Positions 17,194-26,242 of a stretch of 64,000 nt of DNA are shown here, one piece after another. Numbering within the stretch: the first letter of the stretch is position 1; every line of letters begins with the position of its first letter. Source of the DNA: Acidobacteria bacterium Mor1 (GTDB taxonomy: Bacteria; Acidobacteriota; Polarisedimenticolia; Polarisedimenticolales; Polarisedimenticolaceae); NCBI GenBank assembly GCA_001664505.1, contig CP011806.1, positions 1,216,400 to 1,280,399 of the forward strand. Direction: 5' to 3'. The translations under genes were made by a program, and so were the position numbers. A model generated the notes under the pieces. It worked only from the letters and a program-made list of their open reading frames with translations, was not told the DNA's origin and made no database searches.

Positions 17194-18654
17194 ATGGCCC
17201 CGGAGGTATCTGTGGAGACGCCAGACGGCCCGATGAGCTACTTCGACCGCACGGAGTTGATCGCCGTGGCTCTCGACCCGGAGCTCCGGGTCGAGTGGAT
17301 CAACCGCGCCGGCGCCGACTTCTTCGGCGTGGATCCTTCCCGGGCCCGCGGGCAGAGCTGGATCGAATCCTTCGTACCCGAAGAATGCCGCGAAGAGGCC
17401 CGGGTCACCCTGGACAAAGTGATCCAGGGCGGAAGCGAACCCGGAAAGCGCTTCCACTGCCCGCTGTTCTCACCCGACGGACAGCGCCGGGACTTCAGCT
17501 GGTTGGTCTCGGTGCTGAGCGATCCGGGCGGCCCGGGCAACGGCGTGCTGATTCTCGGCGAGGATCTTCGTGCCGACGACGACGCGGACCGCTCGCGAGC
17601 GCTGCTGGCCCAGCAGGACATCGCCTTTGCCCTGGATCAATCGACCATCGTGGCGATCACCGACCAGCGCGGGGTGATCACCCACGTCAACCAGCAGTTC
17701 TGCAACATCAGCGGCTACACCAGCGACGAGTTGCTGGGCAAAACCCACCGCGTCATCAACTCCGGACACCACCCCAAGTCGATGTTCCGGGAGATGTGGA
17801 CCACCATCGAACGGGGCGAGATCTGGCGGGGGGAACTGTGCAACAGGGCCAAGGACGGCAGCCTCTATTGGGTCGACACCACGATCGTCCCGTTCCTCGG
17901 CGCCGACGGAAAGCCGTACCAGTACATGGCCATCCGCAGCGACATCACCGAGCGCAAGGAAGCCCAGGAAACCCTGCGCCGGCAGAGCGGCCTGGCCGAG
18001 ATCGGCAAGATGGCCGCCGTGGTGGCCCACGAGGTCAAGAACCTGCTGGCCGGCATGGGCGGCGCCCTGCAGATCCTCTCGGGGCGCATGCCCCAGGAGA
18101 GCCCCGACCGGGAAGTCCTGGCCAGCATCCTCGAGCGGCTGGGCAACCTGGATCGCCGGGTTCGCGATCTGCTGCTCTACGCCCGGCCGCAACCTCCGCG
18201 GCCGCTGCCCCTCGAGCTCCGGGCGATGATGGAGGACATCGTCGGGCTCTTGCGTAGCGACCCGGACCATGCCGGCGTCGCCGTGGGTATCGAGGGGGAC
18301 TGCGCGGTGGTGCGCGGAGACGGCGGCCTGCTCCGCGACCTGTTTTCCAACCTGCTGATCAACGCCTGCCAGGCGGTGGGCTCCGGCGGCGAGGTGACCG
18401 TCGAACTGGGGAACGACGACGGCGCGTGCCGGGTGGTGATCCGGGACAACGGCCCCGGCATGGACGAAGCGACCCTGGCCCGGGCTCTCGAGCCCTTCTT
18501 CAGCACCAAACCTCTGGGCAGCGGCCTGGGGCTGGCCATCGTCGAACGCATCGTGCGGGACCACGACGGGACGATTCATCTGCGGAGCACCCCGGGCCAG
18601 GGGACCTCGGTGACCGTCCACCTGCCCTGTGCCGCGGAGAAGCCGGCAGATTAG
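17194..18654 (+). CDS. PAS-PAS sensor histidine kinase (NtrB-type), partner of the adjacent regulator
   Basis: The 486 residues contain two PAS domains (about 15-130 and 150-255, the second with GVITHVNQQFCNISGYTSDE and a PAC end DITERKEA). A HisKA domain follows with H279 in VVAHEVKNLLAGMGGAL, then HATPase_c with NLLINACQAVG, DNGPGMD and GSGLGLAIVERIV. No transmembrane segment is seen, so it senses a cytoplasmic signal. Starts at 17125, 17194 and 17233 are all possible. I prefer 17194 because 17125 overlaps the divergent regulator's start, but no ribosome-binding site decides it. Confidence 0.9.
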   Translation: MAPEVSVETPDGPMSYFDRTELIAVALDPELRVEWINRAGADFFGVDPSRARGQSWIESFVPEECREEARVTLDKVIQGGSEPGKRFHCPLFSPDGQRRDFSWLVSVLSDPGGPGNGVLILGEDLRADDDADRSRALLAQQDIAFALDQSTIVAITDQRGVITHVNQQFCNISGYTSDELLGKTHRVINSGHHPKSMFREMWTTIERGEIWRGELCNRAKDGSLYWVDTTIVPFLGADGKPYQYMAIRSDITERKEAQETLRRQSGLAEIGKMAAVVAHEVKNLLAGMGGALQILSGRMPQESPDREVLASILERLGNLDRRVRDLLLYARPQPPRPLPLELRAMMEDIVGLLRSDPDHAGVAVGIEGDCAVVRGDGGLLRDLFSNLLINACQAVGSGGEVTVELGNDDGACRVVIRDNGPGMDEATLARALEPFFSTKPLGSGLGLAIVERIVRDHDGTIHLRSTPGQGTSVTVHLPCAAEKPAD

Positions 18655-18664
18655 TTGCGGGCCA

Positions 18665-20536
18665 CTAGGCCCAGCCGCGCGGACGGCGTTCCGGTGCCAG
18701 CTTGAACCGGAGCGTCAGGTGGACCGTTCCCTGTTCGCGCACCGTCGAGACTTCCAGGCCGGACCCCTGGAACACCCGGATCATCGGCTTGTTGTCCGCC
18801 AGCACGTCGGCGGTGAATCCCCGCAGCCCGCGGGCCCGGGCGATCTCCGCCATCCGCGCCATCAACGCCGTGCCGAGCCCCTTGCCCTGCCAACGATCGA
18901 CCACGACGAAGGCGATGTCCGCCAGCCGGGTCGCCGGGTCGACGTCGTAACGGCACATGCCGAGAATCTCCTCCCGGCCACCCTCTTCGCGGACCGCCAG
19001 CAGCGCCATGTTCTGCTCGAAGTCCAGGTCGACCAGCTTCTCGATGTCCCGCCGCGGGTGGACCCGCTTGTGGGCGAGGAAGCGGCGGTAGATCGTCTCG
19101 TTGGAGAGCCGGTAGAGCACCTCCTGGAGCGGCTCCTGATCGGTGAGCCGCAGCGGACGCAGCAACACCCCCTCCCCTGAGCCGAGACGCAGCTTGCGGG
19201 ACTCGCTCCAGGGGTAGGACGCCCGGGGCACCTGCTGATCGGGGAACACGTAGTGCCGGGCCTTGGCCGCATCCATCAGTTCCCCACGAAAATCCGGATG
19301 GGCGATCTCCGTCAGGGCCAGGGCCCGCTCGCGGATCGACTTGCCCCACAGGTCGGCGACCCCGTACTCGGTCACCACGTAGTGCACATCCCCCCGGCTG
19401 GTGACCACGCCGGCGCCGGGCTCGAAGGCGGCCTGGATGCGGCTGACGGTGCCCCGCTTGGCCGTGGAGGGAAGCGCGATGATCGCCTTGCCGTCGATGC
19501 TGCGGGCCGCGCCCCGGACGAAGTCGACCTGGCCGCCGATCCCGGAGAAGAAGCGACCCTCGAGAGTGTCCGCCGCGACCTGGCCGGTCAGGTCCACCGC
19601 CAGCGCCGAGTTGATCGCCATCATCCGTTCGTTGCGGGCGATCACCTGGGGATCGTTGGTGAATCCGGTCGATCGCATCTCGATCATCGGATGGTCATGG
19701 ACCTTCTCGTACAGCCGCTCGGTGCCCATCACGAACGAGCTGACGACCTTGCCCGGAAGCAGGGTCTTCTTCCGCCCGGTGATCACCCCCTGCTCGATCA
19801 GGTCGACGACCCCGTCGGAGAACATCTCGGTGTGAACACCGAGGTCCTTCCGCCCGCTGAGGGCACGCAGAACCGCATCGGGGATCTTGCCGATGCCCAT
19901 CTGCAGCGTGGCCCCGTCGGGGATCAGGCCCGCCACCTGCCGGCCGATCTCCTCGGAGGTCTCATCCCCCGCCGGGAGCACCTCGGGTAGCGGCGTATCC
20001 ACCGGGACCAGGTACCGGATCTGGTCGACGTGGAGGAAGGAATCGCCCAGGGTCCGCGGCATGCGTGGATTGACCTCGGCAAGAATCAACTCGGCGGTGT
20101 CCACCGCGGCGCGGACGATATCGACGGAGACTCCCAGGCTGACGTAGCCGTGGGCATCGGGCGGACTGACCTGGATCAACGCCACGTCGATTCCGACCCG
20201 CCGGGAGCGGATCAGGCGGGGGATCTCCGAGAGGAAGACCGGCATGAAGTCGGCCCGGCCCTCGGCCACCGCCTGGCGAACATTCTGCCCGATGAAGAAG
20301 GCGGTGTGGCGGAAGCGGTCCTCGGTCCCGGGAGCGCAATAGGGCGCCGGGCCGAGGGTCATCAGATGCACGATGTCGTTGTCGGCCAGGTGGCGGCCGT
20401 GCTCGACCATCGCCTCCACCAGGCTCGCCGGCTCGGCGGCGCCGGACCCGATCAGGATCCGGCGGCCGGGTTCGATCGCCAGAATGGCCCCGGCGGCGTC
20501 CCGGACCTTGTCTCCGTATCGACGCTGCCAGTCCAT
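18665..20536 (-). CDS. Acetyl-CoA hydrolase/CoA-transferase fused to a C-terminal GNAT domain
   Basis: The 623-residue protein has a class I-type CoA-transferase/acetyl-CoA hydrolase domain (1-430). Its markers are GSGAAEPASLVEAM, LQMGIGKIPDAVL, GIGGQVDFVRGA and VTEYGVADLWGKS, similar to 4-hydroxybutyrate CoA-transferase. The C-terminal 170 residues are a GNAT acetyltransferase with DRWQGKGLGTALMARM, the acetyl-CoA-binding R/Q-x-x-G-x-G/A loop. The GNAT part could acetylate the transferase itself and adjust its activity, but that is inference. It is the last gene of a minus-strand run that begins with c-type cytochromes, 11 bases after the MtrB-like gene. Confidence 0.88.
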   Translation of the reverse strand: MDWQRRYGDKVRDAAGAILAIEPGRRILIGSGAAEPASLVEAMVEHGRHLADNDIVHLMTLGPAPYCAPGTEDRFRHTAFFIGQNVRQAVAEGRADFMPVFLSEIPRLIRSRRVGIDVALIQVSPPDAHGYVSLGVSVDIVRAAVDTAELILAEVNPRMPRTLGDSFLHVDQIRYLVPVDTPLPEVLPAGDETSEEIGRQVAGLIPDGATLQMGIGKIPDAVLRALSGRKDLGVHTEMFSDGVVDLIEQGVITGRKKTLLPGKVVSSFVMGTERLYEKVHDHPMIEMRSTGFTNDPQVIARNERMMAINSALAVDLTGQVAADTLEGRFFSGIGGQVDFVRGAARSIDGKAIIALPSTAKRGTVSRIQAAFEPGAGVVTSRGDVHYVVTEYGVADLWGKSIRERALALTEIAHPDFRGELMDAAKARHYVFPDQQVPRASYPWSESRKLRLGSGEGVLLRPLRLTDQEPLQEVLYRLSNETIYRRFLAHKRVHPRRDIEKLVDLDFEQNMALLAVREEGGREEILGMCRYDVDPATRLADIAFVVVDRWQGKGLGTALMARMAEIARARGLRGFTADVLADNKPMIRVFQGSGLEVSTVREQGTVHLTLRFKLAPERRPRGWA

Positions 20537-20547
20537 CGGCCCTCGAT

Positions 20548-22581
20548 TCAGAAGCGGGTCCCTCCGCGCAGCGTCAGGATCTCACCGCTGTAGTCCAGAA
20601 GACCGTTGCGATCTTCGTAGTCGAAACCCCGAATGCTCGCTCCGAGGTAGATACCGCTGGGCAGATGGTACTCCATGCCGAATTCGACATCCTCGTACTG
20701 CTGGCCGATCAACTCGTCGTTGACCAACCCGTTCACGTCCCCGATCAGCGGGTTGCTGCCGTCGGATTCGGTGAAGCTTCCCCGCAGGAAGCCGCGCCAG
20801 GCCTCGCCGCTCCGGAAGTTCATCTGCGCCACGATCTGGTCGTTGCGGTTGTCGAAGATCGAGCGCCCCGGCTCGACTCCGAAGAAGCCGGCGGTATCGA
20901 ACAGGACCGCGACATCGCTGCGCACGTCCTGCTCGGCGTAACGCACCAGGTACTGGACCTTCTCACCTGCCTGGTGCCACCAGCCCAGGGACCAGTTTGT
21001 TCCGTCGGACAGCGCGTCCCAGTTGCTGCCGGGGTCGCGAATGTCCGGCGCGGTGTTGCGCGTCTCGAAGTCGAGGAAGGAGAGATCGAAGCGCATGCCC
21101 TCGGCAGGCTGGAAGCTGGCCCGGGCCCGCAGCCGCTCGGACTCCCGCGGAGCCACCGCGTTGAACGGCTGGGTGAACTCCCCGTCCTCGTAGTCGACGT
21201 TGATCCGGCACCAATCGGAAGGCCGGGTGCTGACCCCGAACACCAGGGTCTGGTCGCCGTCGGACTCGAAGTCCACATCCCGCAGTCCGCCGAATCCGTC
21301 ACGGGTCAACTCTCGGTCAGCCTCGCGCACACCGATGCGAATCCGCGTGCGCTCCACCGGTATGAACTCGAGGGTTGCGGTCACGCTGCTGTTCTCGAAG
21401 TCCAGCATGGTGGACGTGCCCGGGGTGCCGTCACCGTCCACGTCCTCGACCACTCCGTCACCGTCCAGGTCCCGCCGGGCCTGGCCGGTCAGGTCCCGCT
21501 CCAGGCTGCGGTAGTCCAGCAGCAGGTTGACCCGGTCGGTGACACGAACGGCCAGATCCAGGTCGATCAGGGTCGTGTCCCCGCGCAGCCTGGCGGTGCT
21601 GGTGCCGGTCAACGTCACGCAGACGTCCCCGGTGCCGCCGGCGCAGTCGGCGTCGGAGGCACAGGTTGCCCCGCTGATGCTGCAGGTGCCGCCGAAGGGC
21701 AGCCCGTTGAAGCCGATTCCCAGTTGTTCCACCTCGATGTTGCTGTCGAGGCTCTCATCCTCGAGGAAAGTGCCCTGGACAGACGCGGTCAGGCGTACCC
21801 GTTCGGAGAGCGGAACGTTGAGCTTGACGCTGGTCAACGGGGTCGTGGAGTCGTCGAACTGGCGCCAGTCGTAGTGACGCAGGAAGCTCGTCTCCTCGAG
21901 TCCCTCCTGCCCCTCGGCCAGGTTGTTGAACTCGTTCTCGAAGCGGCGCAGGGAGTGGCGGAAGATCAGATCCGCCGAGCCGAGGCGCACGCTGGCGCCG
22001 ATCGAATAGCGCTCGGTGTCCTGGTCCAGCGGCGTTTCCAGCCGGAACAGGTCCCGGGAGATGTCCTTCATGAACAACGAACGTCCCCGGCGCTGCCCCT
22101 GCTCGAAGTTGAAGAACAGGTTGACCTTCTCGCTGGCCCGGAGCTTGAAATCCACCGTGGTGCGGGTACGGGTGCTGTCGAACAGCGCCCCGTCCTCGGC
22201 GGGGACCAGCTCGAACAGGTCGTAGAGGTAGACCTGCGAGGTGTGCTTGATCTTGAGATCGAACACGTTCCGCCGGCCGAGGCGGAACGACGACCGTTCG
22301 TAGGGATCGCCTCCCAGGTGGTTCAGCTCGAGGCTGGCGTAGTCCAACGCCTGGTCACCGTCGGAGATCCAATCCAGCGACAGGTTTGACAGGCGACCCC
22401 CGCTCTCCAGCCCGTCGAAGTCCTCCTCGTACTTGTTGCGGCTGCCGTCCTGGGACACGCTGCGGTAGAGCACCTCGACCGAGCCGGTCAGCTCCGGATC
22501 CTTCTCCTCGGCCTGCACCGGGAAGGACGGAACGAGCAGGAACAGCGCGATGGCGACGGATGAAAAGGCACGTAATCTCAT
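20548..22581 (-). CDS. MtrB/PioB-type outer membrane beta-barrel of a porin-cytochrome conduit
   Basis: The 677-residue protein has a signal peptide (ATG at 22581, with GGAGGAG upstream) and then strands of a large beta-barrel ending in aromatic F. Segments such as GGRLSNLSLDW near the start and long runs of alternating charged and hydrophobic residues fit the MtrB/PioB/DmsF family, which surrounds a decaheme cytochrome in the outer membrane. The CxxC found near the N-terminus of many MtrB proteins is absent. An unusual four-cysteine insert (TCSISGATCASDADC and VCV) lies near the middle. It starts two bases after the decaheme cytochrome gene, which strongly supports this assignment. Confidence 0.82.
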   Translation of the reverse strand: MRLRAFSSVAIALFLLVPSFPVQAEEKDPELTGSVEVLYRSVSQDGSRNKYEEDFDGLESGGRLSNLSLDWISDGDQALDYASLELNHLGGDPYERSSFRLGRRNVFDLKIKHTSQVYLYDLFELVPAEDGALFDSTRTRTTVDFKLRASEKVNLFFNFEQGQRRGRSLFMKDISRDLFRLETPLDQDTERYSIGASVRLGSADLIFRHSLRRFENEFNNLAEGQEGLEETSFLRHYDWRQFDDSTTPLTSVKLNVPLSERVRLTASVQGTFLEDESLDSNIEVEQLGIGFNGLPFGGTCSISGATCASDADCAGGTGDVCVTLTGTSTARLRGDTTLIDLDLAVRVTDRVNLLLDYRSLERDLTGQARRDLDGDGVVEDVDGDGTPGTSTMLDFENSSVTATLEFIPVERTRIRIGVREADRELTRDGFGGLRDVDFESDGDQTLVFGVSTRPSDWCRINVDYEDGEFTQPFNAVAPRESERLRARASFQPAEGMRFDLSFLDFETRNTAPDIRDPGSNWDALSDGTNWSLGWWHQAGEKVQYLVRYAEQDVRSDVAVLFDTAGFFGVEPGRSIFDNRNDQIVAQMNFRSGEAWRGFLRGSFTESDGSNPLIGDVNGLVNDELIGQQYEDVEFGMEYHLPSGIYLGASIRGFDYEDRNGLLDYSGEILTLRGGTRF

Positions 22582-22583
22582 CG

Positions 22584-23429
22584 CTACTCCTCCAGGAAAT
22601 ACGGACTGGTATTGGATCCGTGGATCGCGCTGTGACACGCGGTACATTTCTCGTTGAGGAACCGGGGCACGCTGTGCCAGCCCGGCGTCACGCTGGCGCT
22701 GTGGCACTGGTAGCAGAGGTTCACCTGGGGCTCGTGTTTGAGCAGGTGGCGGTTGGGCGAACCGTGGACCTCATGGCACGCTGCGCAACCGTCGACGGTC
22801 AGCGTGTCGTGGCCGAACAGGAACGGCCCCGCCTTCTCGAAGTGACAGTTGGAGCAACTCTCGTAGAGGCTCTTCTCCGTTCGCAGCGTGCGGGTGGCGT
22901 GAGGGTCATGGCAACTGGAGCATTCAGCTCCCCCCTCACCCATCGGGTGCGCCCGGGGCAGTTCGAACTGGGCCAGCACCTGCTGGTGGCACGACCCGCA
23001 GAGTTCGCTTCCGGTCCGCTCGAGCCCCTGGGGTGCCGTCGAATGAGGGTTGTGGCAGGCGGTGCAGGCCACGTCGTTCTGGGAGTGGATGCCGTGCGAG
23101 GCGTCGAACTGGGACTCGGTCCGGTTGTGACAGTCGAGGCAGATCTGTGACGACTCGCGACTGCTCAACAGACCGAAGCGAATGATCGAGTCGAGATCTC
23201 CTCCGGACTCGATGTGGTTCGCGGCGGAGCCGTGACAGGATTCACAGCCCGCCTCGGGGAAATCCGACGCCGAACCGTGCCCCGTATGCAACCAGTTCTC
23301 GGCGACCGGCTCGTGACAGGCGACGCAACTCTCGTCTCCCGCGTACTCCCCTTCGGCAGCCGCGGGGATCCATGCGGCGGCGAAGAAGACTACGAGCCCG
23401 ATCCACGTGACCAACCCGCGGTGTCCCAT
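22584..23429 (-). CDS. Periplasmic decaheme c-type cytochrome, MtrA/DmsE-like
   Basis: The 281-residue protein has a signal peptide and ten CxxCH haem motifs: CVACH, CESCH, CLDCH, CTACH, CGSCH, CSSCH, CSNCH, CAACH, CYQCH and a second CTACH. Ten haems and this length are typical of MtrA/DmsE/PioA, which pass electrons through the MtrB barrel across the outer membrane. GAGGGGGA precedes the ATG, and the MtrB-like gene follows at once. Whether electrons flow outward (metal or DMSO reduction) or inward cannot be told here. No extracellular MtrC-like cytochrome is in view. Confidence 0.93.
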   Translation of the reverse strand: MGHRGLVTWIGLVVFFAAAWIPAAAEGEYAGDESCVACHEPVAENWLHTGHGSASDFPEAGCESCHGSAANHIESGGDLDSIIRFGLLSSRESSQICLDCHNRTESQFDASHGIHSQNDVACTACHNPHSTAPQGLERTGSELCGSCHQQVLAQFELPRAHPMGEGGAECSSCHDPHATRTLRTEKSLYESCSNCHFEKAGPFLFGHDTLTVDGCAACHEVHGSPNRHLLKHEPQVNLCYQCHSASVTPGWHSVPRFLNEKCTACHSAIHGSNTSPYFLEE

Positions 23430-23569
23430 GGTGTCCCCCTCTCGACTCGGATCGTTCCGGTGAGCGATGTCCGAGGAGATAGAAACACCGAGAGCCGTCG
23501 CGACACAAGGCCGCGAGCGGACCGATCGGGTTCACAATTGGCGGCGCGGCGCCCTTTTGAAGTGCGGGA

Positions 23570-23926
23570 CTACGGTTGCGCTTCGAGCCAGGTGACGATC
23601 TTCCGTAGTTCGTCTTCCTTACCCTCGAATGCCTTGACGTGCTTCTTGCCGTCGAGGTCCGCTTCTTTCCGCAGGTAGCGTTCGAGCCACCCTTCCTCGT
23701 ACTCGGCGGCGAGTCCCTTGAGGTCCGGCCCGGTCATCTTTCCCTTCATCTTGGCCTCGATACCGGCCGAGGAGACGGCGTGGCAGAGGTTGCATTTGGC
23801 GGCGATGAAGGCGGTTTCACCGGGATCGCGCTCGGCGGCGACGACGGTCTGATGAGGCACGGCGAGTTGCGCGACGATCAACGCCGTCGCGATCAGGATG
23901 AATGCGGCTGCCAGTACTCTCTTCAT
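23570..23926 (-). CDS. Small monoheme cytochrome c, exported
   Basis: The 118-residue protein has a signal peptide (1-25) and one haem motif, CNLCH, followed by a short class I cytochrome c fold ending in a helix (DELRKIVTWLEAQ). The usual distal methionine is not obvious: the region before the last helix reads KKHVKAFEG. The axial ligand may therefore differ, or come from the earlier KMTGPDL methionine. It lies 140 bases upstream of the decaheme gene on the same strand and could be its periplasmic electron partner. Confidence 0.85.
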   Translation of the reverse strand: MKRVLAAAFILIATALIVAQLAVPHQTVVAAERDPGETAFIAAKCNLCHAVSSAGIEAKMKGKMTGPDLKGLAAEYEEGWLERYLRKEADLDGKKHVKAFEGKEDELRKIVTWLEAQP

Positions 23927-24016
23927 CGGATCACCTCCTGAAGAGGACTGTAGCAGTCGGCGGAGCCGCGAAAGCGGACTCGATCGCTCGTCAATGGAGC
24001 CCGCCCGCCGGGCGGG

Positions 24017-26242
24017 TCAACCGGCGGCGATGCGCCAGATCTGGGCCACCAGAAAGCAGAGCACGAAACCCATGACCAGCGGCAGGAGCGCAGAGACCGC
24101 GGTCCAGCGAGCGCTCTTGGTCTCCTTCCAGATCGTATAGATCGTGGTCGAGCAGGGGTTGTGCACGAGGCTGAACAACATCAGGTTCACGCCCATCAGC
24201 AGCGTCCAGCCGCCGTCGCGCAGCACGCCCCCCATGGCGCTTACGCTGTCGAGTTCGAACATCACCCCGGCGCCCTCTCCCACGTCACTCATCCCCGAGG
24301 TCAACACCGTGAGCATCAGGACGGTGGGGATCACGATCTCGTTGGCCGGGATGGCCAAGACGTAGGCCACCAGGATCACGCCGCTGAGTCCGATCAACAT
24401 CCCGAAGGGGTCGAGGCTCTGAACCAGATGTTGGGCCAGGGAAGCGTCGCCGGCATGGACGTTGGACAGCGTCCAGATCAGGGCGCCGGCGGGGATGGCG
24501 AACAGCACCGCCCGGCCCAGAACGATCAAGGTGCGATCGATCAGCGAGGTGTAGAGGGTCTGCAGCAGGCGCGGCGGCCGGTACGGCGGCAGCTCCAGAC
24601 TGAAGGTCGACACCTCGCCGCGCAGCACCGTGCGTGACAGTCCCCAGGAAACCAGGAAGGTCAACAGGATCCCCAGCACGGCGACGGAGACCACCGCCGC
24701 GGCCGAGACGAACCCCGCCAGGTACGGAGGCGCCAGGGAACCGATGAAGATCGTGGCGATCATGATCTGCGTCGGCCAGCGGCCGTTGCACAGGGCGAAG
24801 TTGTTGGTGATGATCGCGATCAGGCGCTCCCGCGGGCTGTCGATGATGCGGGTCGCGACCACCCCGGCGGCGTTGCAGCCGAAGCCCATCGCCATGGTCA
24901 ACGCCTGGCGGCCGTGGGCCCCGACCCGCTGGAACATCTTGTCCAGGTTGAAGGCGACCCTGGGTAGGTAGCCGAGATCCTCGAGCAGGGTGAAGATCGG
25001 GAAGAAGATCGCCATCGGCGGCAGCATCACCGCGATGACCCACGCGGTACCGAGGTAGATCCCGTCGAGCAGCAGGCCGTCGAGCCACCAGGGCAAACCG
25101 GCCGAGGCGGACAGCCCCTTGAGGAAGGGGTGGATCGTGTCGAGCAGCAGCGTGGCCAGCATGCTCGACGGCACGTTGGCGCCGGCGATGGTGGCCCAGA
25201 AGACCACCGCCAGCATCAACAGCATCAGCGGGAAGCCGAAGATCCGGCTGGTGATCAGCCGGTCGATCATCTGCTCGAAGTGCAGCGCCCGGGTACGCCC
25301 CTCGCGGGCGCTGACCCGGTCGGCGATACGCGCCGCCTCGGCGTAGATCGTCTCGACCAGCGCCTGGTGCGAGCCGGAACCGATCTGCCAGCGCAGCCGC
25401 GAGGCCTCGTCGAGCAGGGTCCCCGCCGCGTCGGCGGGTGCTTCGCCGCCGGCCTCGGCTGCATCCGGCGGACGTAGCCCCGCGAGTTCGCCGCCGCGCA
25501 CCGCCTCGACGATCCGCTCGTCTCCGTCCAGAAGCCGGAGCGCGATCCACTGGGCGTTGGGCAAACCGGGCGCGGCCACCGCCACCAACTCCGACAAACG
25601 CTCCACCGCGCGGCGTAGCGGGCGCGGCCGGCCGCCGACCCGGCGCGGGCGGCAGACGAACTCACCGCTGGCGACCTGCGCGATGGCCTGATTCAGCTCC
25701 TGCAGGCCCTGGCCGAAGCGGGCCGAGGTGGCCACCACCGGGACGCCGAGTTCGCGGGACAGGCTGCGCACGTCGATCTCGATGCCGTGACGCCGCGCCT
25801 CGTCCATCAGGTTGAGGCAGACCACCGCGCGATCGGTGATTTCCAACACCTGGAGCGCCAGGTTGAGGTTGCGCTCGAGCCGGGTGGCGTCGACGACGAT
25901 GACCGTGACGTCGGGACTGCCGAACAGGATGAAGTCCCGTGCGATCTCCTCGTCGTAGGACGAAGAAAGCAACGAGTAGGTTCCGGGCAGGTCGATCAGT
26001 TTGAAGCGGGAGTCCCCGAACTCGAAGCCGCCTTCGGCCCGGGTCACCGTCTTGCCCGGCCAGTTGCCGGTGTGCTGCCGCAACCCGGTCAGCGCGTTGA
26101 ACACGGTGCTCTTGCCGGTGTTGGGGTTGCCGGCCAGGGCGACGACGTAGTCCCAGCTGTCCATCTCGACACCGAGACGAACCAGATGCGCCCGGTTGTG
26201 AGCGGGACAGCTCGCGCAGTTTTCGGGACTGGGTGCGCTCAC
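24017..26242 (-). CDS. feoB: Ferrous iron transporter FeoB
   Basis: FeoB brings Fe2+ into the cell. The 741 residues comprise a G domain with GNPNTGKST, the DLPGTYSL switch II and NLMDEA, then a helical GDI region, then a membrane part with the two Gate repeats and about eight or more helices. One Gate is visible around GFGCNAAGVVATRI. The N-terminus has an extra short ENCASCPAH segment with two cysteines and a histidine. The gene overlaps the FeoA-domain regulator by four bases. Confidence 0.96.
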   Translation of the reverse strand: MSAPSPENCASCPAHNRAHLVRLGVEMDSWDYVVALAGNPNTGKSTVFNALTGLRQHTGNWPGKTVTRAEGGFEFGDSRFKLIDLPGTYSLLSSSYDEEIARDFILFGSPDVTVIVVDATRLERNLNLALQVLEITDRAVVCLNLMDEARRHGIEIDVRSLSRELGVPVVATSARFGQGLQELNQAIAQVASGEFVCRPRRVGGRPRPLRRAVERLSELVAVAAPGLPNAQWIALRLLDGDERIVEAVRGGELAGLRPPDAAEAGGEAPADAAGTLLDEASRLRWQIGSGSHQALVETIYAEAARIADRVSAREGRTRALHFEQMIDRLITSRIFGFPLMLLMLAVVFWATIAGANVPSSMLATLLLDTIHPFLKGLSASAGLPWWLDGLLLDGIYLGTAWVIAVMLPPMAIFFPIFTLLEDLGYLPRVAFNLDKMFQRVGAHGRQALTMAMGFGCNAAGVVATRIIDSPRERLIAIITNNFALCNGRWPTQIMIATIFIGSLAPPYLAGFVSAAAVVSVAVLGILLTFLVSWGLSRTVLRGEVSTFSLELPPYRPPRLLQTLYTSLIDRTLIVLGRAVLFAIPAGALIWTLSNVHAGDASLAQHLVQSLDPFGMLIGLSGVILVAYVLAIPANEIVIPTVLMLTVLTSGMSDVGEGAGVMFELDSVSAMGGVLRDGGWTLLMGVNLMLFSLVHNPCSTTIYTIWKETKSARWTAVSALLPLVMGFVLCFLVAQIWRIAAG

